NCBI RefSeq assembly: GCF_045679555.1 | Contig: NC_092122.1 | Location: 9,344,102-9,408,101, forward strand | Direction: 5' to 3' | DNA length: 64,000 nt | From: Salvelinus alpinus | Lineage: Eukaryota; Chordata; Actinopteri; Salmoniformes; Salmonidae | Part shown: positions 58,553 to 64,000 of the stretch, piece by piece | How the letters are laid out: each line of letters opens with the position of its first letter | Numbering within the stretch: the first letter of the stretch is position 1 | Translations under genes and position numbers: made by a program | Notes under the pieces: generated by a model | What the model was told of the DNA's origin: nothing | The model's input: only the letters and a program-made list of their open reading frames with translations | Databases searched by the model: none

Positions 58553-61500
58553 CTGGAGATAGAGAGAGAGAGGGGAGAGAGAGGGGAGAGAGAGGGGAGA
58601 GAGAGGGGGGAGGGAAGGGAGGGCGGAGAAAATGCGGAGAATTGAGAAAATAGGGGATGACAAACAGGAAGGCAGGAAAGTACAGAAAAAGATGGAGAAA
58701 ATCAGTCAGACATAGAGAAGAAGAAGAAGAAGAAGAAGAAGAGGAGGAGAGGTGAAAAAGACAGGCATAGAGAGAAAGAGAGGACGGCCAGCCAGAGAGA
58801 AAGTGGTCCAGTGTTCAGTAACACAGAGAGATAAGACAACTGTCCATTCCATGGCCAGGGTTCCCAGACCAGTCGGACCACACATACACCAGACACCATG
58901 CCACACAGACACCATGCCACACAGACACCATGCCACACAGACACCATGCCACACAGGCATCATGCCACACAGACACCATGCCACACAGACACCATGCCAC
59001 ACAGACACCATGCCACACAGACACCATGCCACAGCTGGACATAGCCAGCATACCAACACACTGACTCACCATGGGAAGAGACTGGCACAGTGTGTGTTTG
59101 TGTGTGTGTGTGTGCCCTGCTGCCATAGCAACCACTATGAATGCATATTTGTGTGTATATTATGTGATCTATGAATATGTATAAAGTAGATGTGTGTGTG
59201 TGCGCGTGTCTGTGTGTGTGTGTGTGTGTGTACCTGTTGTCTATCGGTCCTTCATTCTATTCGTGAATGTGTGTATGTGTGTGTATACAGTGTGTGTGTT
59301 TGTATAATGTTTAGTTTAGTAGGATCCCCAGTAGATACTGCACATGCAGCAGCTACTCTTCCTGGGGTCCACATAAAACATACATCACCAAGTACAGAAC
59401 AGTTCAAGACAAGAACATTAAATACAAATAAATAAGTAAATACATACATCAAATAAATAATATGAAACCAAGAGTTTTAGATGGATTTAAGGCCAATTTA
59501 TTGTTAACTACCCATTCTGATACTGACTGTAAAGCCCTGCTAAGAGTCTCAGTGAGCTCACTCGTTGTAGGTGCGGATGTGTAGCGTGTGCAATCATCAG
59601 CTACTTTTAGCTTCTTGTAAAACAAGTGGGAAATCATTTGTGAAAATAGAGAAGATACTGTTCACGTGTGTGTACACTGCATGTATGTCTGTACCTGTTA
59701 GTGATGGGTCTCTCTCTGATGTGGATGGTGCTGAGCTCCTGGATGCTGTTCCTATGCCCTCCAGTCATGTTGGAGTTGGGCACGTTGAAGCTCTTCCTCT
59801 TGTTGCGTCGCGAGCAGCACGACAGGCCTTGGGAGGAGGAGCCAGAGGAGAGGGAGGGGGAGTGAGGCGGGTGCTTCGCCATGGAAACCTCCAGTAGGCT
59901 GGTCTCAAACGTTTGCTCATCCACAAACTCATGATTCTGAGGGAGAGGGGGAGGATGGAATTAGAGAGAGAGATAGAGAGACCACATGTTACTTTTGTGG
60001 ACAAGGATCGAGCCAAAGCAAAAGTGCCAACTACGGCATCCATATTAGGAGTTTGGCCTACAATCTGACGACTTCCTAATATGTATACCATACTCTACTC
60101 TTAATTAATGGCTTCTGCTTCTTCATGAACATAGATAGATAACAGCAGTGGATACATCTCCTATTCTCCACCACAGTCATTTCTAAAGCATTGTTCTTAC
60201 CGTGGTCTTCTCCAGGCAGTGCAATAGGTGATTGTGGTGCGTATCGAACATGGGATTGGCCTTGCACACCAGCGCCTGGCCTGCTGCCTTTGATGCCTTT
60301 TGGGCACAAAAACAAAGATGGACACATATTAACACTTTATTTAAACAGACTACAAAACATGTCCCTCCACGGGGTAGACAAGGGACCAACCAACCAAAGC
60401 AGGAGACAGAGAGGGACGGAGCTAATGCTCTCACAACGTTATTGCAACCTTCTGCTGTGGCACAGGAACATTAGGAGAACATTAGGGTCTGTCCATCTCC
60501 ATTGATCTCCCCCTCCAAGCTCAATGTCCTCCCATGGTTTTTGATGAGTCACTCAATGGTTCAAACTCAGCCTTTCAACAACAACAAAAACATTTCAAGA
60601 CGTCTGTTGTTGATGTTTATACTGATAGGCCTATTTGTCCTGATGTTTGTGTCTGTCTTTCTGTTTTTCTGTTGGTCAGTGTTGACTCAAGCCTCATTTG
60701 ACCCACGAGAGTCACCGTAGCCTTTCCATACCGGGCCGGATTCAATGAGACGCAGAGGAATGAACCAAGGAGAATGTCTATAAAATCCTGTTCTTCGGAC
60801 ATGTGGAATTTGGAACTCAGAACATGGAACTTATGTGTGGGACACCGTCCTCCAATAAACTTCACTGCGTCACTTTGACCCCGCCCCCGTGTGTGGCGTC
60901 AGTCGCTGGCTGATGACATGCATCTCATTCCTCCATGTGATGGTGATCCATGACGCGTTCTGATGATGTCATATCCATAGCCGTGCCAAAACGTGGGCAA
61001 TCCAAAATGCATGTGAGAACAAAATAAACACATGGAAATGAAATAGCAGAAAAAAGGAGAAGAAGATGAAGAAAATCAAGAGCAGAGAAGTAGAGATGAG
61101 GGTGGTTGCAGAGAGACCCGTTTCACCATTCGAAGGGGATGGGAGGCCGCTCTCTTCCCCCCACCCCCACCTTGGGACCAAGCCTCATGGATTGGGGGCA
61201 CTGACACCGGTGAGGAGCTCCAGTTCCATTAGTTGGCACCAGAGCCCCAGTGCAGTCTTGGTGGGGATGAGAGAGAGAATAAGAGAAAGAGAGAGAGTGG
61301 GGGTGGTAAGTCGTGAATAGTGACGTTAGAGAGGTGGGACACCATGGAAGACGCAACAGATCTGAATGAGAGAGAGGGGAAGGGGGAACCCCCTTGCCAC
61401 CCATCTCCCCATCGGGGTTTCGGCATGCACTAACCGGCATCTCACTGACCCCCCCCCAAAAATAAAATAAATAGAAGAAAGTTTAAATAAGTAAAACACC

Positions 61501-61605
61501 ACTCGGCGACGGCTGCGTATCCACGGTTACCTCGTTGCTTTTATACTGCAAATAAGCGTTAGTCCCTCCACTCTTCCTCGCAGCAATTCTACCAAGCTTG
61601 GTTTT
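58375..61605 (-). CDS. kcnd2: kcnd2: Kv4.2 potassium channel, C-terminal part, 4 exons
   Basis: Four exons join in phase to 591 nt, the last 196 residues plus stop. KCND2 is the pore subunit of somatodendritic A-type K+ channels (human 630 aa). T1 and membrane segments S1-S6 must lie to the right of the window. Present are the post-S6 segment ([20 protein letters not shown]), the [12 protein letters not shown] segment, [14 protein letters not shown], the CCSRR basic patch, IQELSTIHI and SRSSLNAK. The tail ends NIVRVSAL, with the C-terminal VSAL reported to bind PDZ proteins. NHEFVDEQ and VRVSAL fit KCND2 better than KCND1 or KCND3. It is convergent with tspan12, as in human. Confidence 0.93.
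58560..58744. repeat. (GAGAGAGGG)n and (AAG)n simple repeats
   Basis: Purine-rich tracts directly next to the last kcnd2 exon. On the minus strand they supply the pyrimidine tract before its acceptor. Confidence 0.9.
58895..59036. repeat. 16-bp tandem repeat, 9 copies
   Basis: ACCATGCCACACAGAC repeated with one CATCATG variant copy. Within a kcnd2 intron. Confidence 0.93.
59322..59640 (-). mobile_element. LINE reverse-transcriptase fragment
   Basis: The minus strand encodes [20 protein letters not shown] and [13 protein letters not shown], the motif C (ADD) and thumb-side NPSKT motifs of a non-LTR RT. The flanking CTACTCTTCCTGGGGTCCAC is a recognised fish repeat. Only a fragment remains, in a kcnd2 intron. 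Confidence 0.75.
59695..59936 (-). CDS. kcnd2: kcnd2 exon, third of four in window
   Basis: 242 nt from [13 protein letters not shown] to IRERPITN, ending in phase 2. Acceptor CCCTCAG, donor GTACAG. Confidence 0.94.
60201..60296 (-). CDS. kcnd2: kcnd2 exon, second of four in window
   Basis: 96 nt encoding [20 protein letters not shown] and [12 protein letters not shown], in phase 0, with donor GTAAGA. Confidence 0.92.
60297..61530 (-). other. kcnd2: kcnd2 intron
   Basis: No exon or mobile element seen. Purine-rich patches near 61050-61120 and 61265-61300. Confidence 0.45.
61531..61605 (-). CDS. kcnd2: kcnd2 exon, first of four in window
   Basis: 75 nt encoding [20 protein letters not shown] and YKSNE. 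The acceptor is AACAG and the donor GTAACC. It is shorter than the human exon, which continues with about 11 more residues. Confidence 0.88.
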
Positions 61606-61663
61606 CTGTTTGTGAACAAAACCACACGTGCATTTAGCCTGCCACTGAATGTGTGTGTGAGTG

Positions 61664-61705
<42 letters not shown>

Positions 61706-62170
61706 AGTGTGAAACAGAGAGACCCATAGCTCTTGAAAAACAATAAAGATGTCCCCCAGTCATAGATGTAAATTCCAAGCCTGTAAATCCCACTATCTGA
61801 CAGTGGCTAGAGGTAAACCTTGTATTGCAGCTGTATTCATCCAAGGCCAATCTCTTTTATGGTGAATAAAATAACTTGGTATCCACTATGTACAGACAGG
61901 CACATGCATGCAGCAGCACAGCTAGAGGAACACACCGCGAGGTTCAGTAACACACAAGCTATCCCTGTATTTCTGTCTAACATCCATGTTTCCATTTAAA
62001 CCCCAGAGCTCAGTCATCATTCCTCCTAAATGGAATAACAGATTGTTGTTCTTGGGAGGGAGCTACTTACTGGATGCACAACAGGGGCTAAGTTATCTTC
62101 CTTCTTCCCCCCCCCCCCCCCTCTCATTCTCTCTCTCTTGCTCCCTTTCTTCTCCCCCTTTCTTCTCCCC
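61606..62170 (-). other. kcnd2: kcnd2 intron with a GT run
   Basis: Contains a (GT)n run (about 61651-61700). No exon seen. Confidence 0.45.
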
Positions 62171-62185
62171 CTTTCTTCTCCCCCT

Positions 62186-62417
<232 letters not shown>

Positions 62418-62548
62418 CCTCTCTGTCTCTGTCTGTCTCTCCCTCTCTGTCTATCTGTCTCTCTCTCTAATGAAGTCTCCTGTGTGGATTTAGTGATCTA
62501 ATTTAAAGTCCTACTCCAGTCTCCTTTTCACCTCATTTACTTATGGAG

Positions 62549-63020
62549 ACTGAAGAGACTGAAAAGATTTGACATGGGCCCTCAGATCCTCAAAAGGTTC
62601 TACAGCTGCACCATCGAGAGCATCCTGACTGGTTGCATCACTGCCTGGTATGGCAACTGCTCGGCCTCCGACCCCTCTTTTACGCTGCTGCTACTCTCTG
62701 TTTATAATCTATGCATAGTCACACACTACCTACATGTACATATTACCTCAATTACCTCAACTAACCGGTGCCCCCGCACATTGACTCTATACCGGTACCC
62801 CCTGTATATTGCCTCGCTTGTTATTTTACTGCTGCTGTTTATTTATTCATTTAATTACTTTTATTTATATTTAAAAAATACGTACTTATCTCTTTTTTAT
62901 TTAACACTTATTTATTTTCTTTTCTTAAAACTTCTTAAATCATTGTTGGTTACAGGCTTGTAAGTAAGCATTTCACTGTTGTATTCGGCGCATGTGACAA
63001 ATACAATTTGATTTGATTTG
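62549..63020 (+). mobile_element. LINE 3'-end fragment with internal deletion
   Basis: Begins in coding sequence (GACTGAAAAGATTTGACATG) matching 11630 onward of the longer LINE, then jumps at GCCTCCGACC to the AT-rich 3' tail. It ends in the ATTTGATTTGATTTG terminal repeat, which marks the true 3' end of the family. Confidence 0.88.
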
Positions 63021-63415
63021 TAAAGGCACATCTCAATAAGTGGTCCGGGTAAGTCATGACACAAGTGTGTGTGGGGGGGGGGGGGGGGGGGGGGCTTTCA
63101 TCTTTTGTTCCTATTGCTCCTGTATTGTTCCTCAAGCAAGGGTGGAGGTCGATGACATCACAAAGTCATCATCAGACCTACTCCTTGAAGTTTGCAGTTG
63201 TGTCTAAAAGACACGAAACACATTTGTTTTTACCCTTTACTTTACTGTATTCATACTTGAAGTAAAGGGAAAGTAATAAAATCACTGGAGGACGTCTTTA
63301 AGAGTGAGGGAGTAACCGGGAATGATCTTGTAATATGATGTGTGTGTATGTGTGTAGCCCACTCCTTCACACATAGAGATGTCTCTGTGTTGCTATAATT
63401 ACTGATGTGGAAGTC
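63021..63415. other. Non-coding with a G22 run
   Basis: Poly-G at 63073-63094. No gene seen. Confidence 0.5.
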
Positions 63416-63548
63416 GGGGTGGTCCCGTATGGTCGGGGTGGTCCCGTATGGCCGGGGTGGTCCCGTATGGCCGGGGTGGTCCCGTATGGCCGGGGTGGTC
63501 CCGTATGGTCGGGGTGGTCCCGTATGGCCGGGGTGGTCCCGTATGGCC
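63416..63548. repeat. 19-bp tandem repeat, about 7 copies
   Basis: GGTCCCGTATGGCCGGGGT repeated, with a TC/CC variant. Confidence 0.95.
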
Positions 63549-63572
63549 CATTACGGTTAACATACCAGAGGA

Positions 63573-63577
<5 letters not shown>

Positions 63578-63641
<64 letters not shown>

Positions 63642-63650
63642 ACACACATA
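63578..63650. repeat. (CA)n microsatellite
   Basis: CA run with one CAGACA interruption near its right end. Confidence 0.95.
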
Positions 63651-64000
63651 ACCATACACTATCCCACATACACACTGAGTTTGTACACACACACACACAA
63701 ACACAGAAGCCTGGTAATCTTCCATATGGTCTCCACTACACAACCCACTCTCTGCTGTTTCCATCTCTGCTGGAGTGTGTGTACAGTCTGTATGTGTGAA
63801 TAGCAGCATGTTTGCGAGTTCCATTCCATTCTTAGACACACACAGCGAGAGTGATTTTTTCCCCCTAGGATCACGCCGCCACCACATACAGCTCTGTTGG
63901 ACCCTTCCAAGTCAGGGTTCATGACCTTTATGGCCCAGAACCTATGGTGTCACGGCAGGCGTGAGGGTGGGACATTGTTGGGTACCTTTTGGGCGCGTCT
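63651..64000. other. Non-coding right end, presumed kcnd2 intron
   Basis: I looked for the upstream kcnd2 exons (end of S6 and the start of the tail) and did not find them. Confidence 0.4.

Noticed and set aside
58702-59174. Met-Val-Ser-Val-Trp-His repeat frames
   Set aside because: Translations of the 16-bp tandem repeat in a kcnd2 intron.

Overview
This is a vertebrate nuclear window from a teleost, almost certainly a salmonid (salmon, trout or char lineage). Split genes with GT-AG introns, very long CA, CT and CTGT microsatellites, and several repeat families that I recognise from salmonid genomes all point that way: Tc1-like elements with internal DDE transposase remnants, the palindromic CCTATATAGTGCACTAC element, the CAGTGGAGGCTGCTGAGG element, a tRNA-derived SINE and a LINE with a salmonid-type 3' tail. 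No bacterial, plasmid or phage features are present.

Four genes were reconstructed from conserved protein matches recalled from the families and from splice sites that keep phase. From left to right they are: the first coding exon of cped1 (minus, 8254-8502); a complete ing3 (minus, 11 coding exons, 13303-18661, 425 aa, ING domain plus C4HC3 PHD finger); a complete tspan12 (plus, 7 coding exons, 22757-43480, about 311 aa, four membrane segments and a CCG large loop); and the last four coding exons of kcnd2 (minus, 58375-61605, Kv4.2 C-terminal cytoplasmic tail ending in VSAL). The order and orientations (kcnd2 convergent with tspan12, tspan12 divergent from ing3, ing3 in tandem with cped1) match the human 7q31 block, which supports the identifications.

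The gene space is small. About a quarter of the window is three large minisatellites: a 34-bp repeat (1 to about 5413, in the cped1 side), a 91-bp repeat (about 34971-41657, tspan12 intron 6) and a 42-bp repeat (about 52596-56380, between tspan12 and kcnd2). Mobile elements fill much of the rest. They include a compact 535-bp LTR element (TRIM-like, 236-bp LTRs, 4-bp target duplication) at 6356-6890; a 3.3-kb hAT-like element with a perfect 8-bp target duplication (29877-33211) that ends only about 22 bases before tspan12 exon 5 and carries a Tc1-like element which itself carries a second hAT-like fragment; several Tc1-like elements; a 5S rRNA-derived SINE; a tRNA-derived SINE; LINE pieces and short palindromic elements.

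The four genes are not an operon or a single pathway. ING3 is a NuA4/TIP60 chromatin subunit, TSPAN12 is a Norrin/Frizzled-4 co-receptor component, KCND2 is an A-type potassium channel and CPED1 is a poorly characterised secretory-pathway protein. They form a conserved syntenic block. The points most worth checking are the compact LTR element, the hAT insertion beside the tspan12 exon 5 acceptor, the microsatellites that form the acceptor tracts of tspan12 exons 2, 4 and 7, and the near-identical copies of the 91-bp array.
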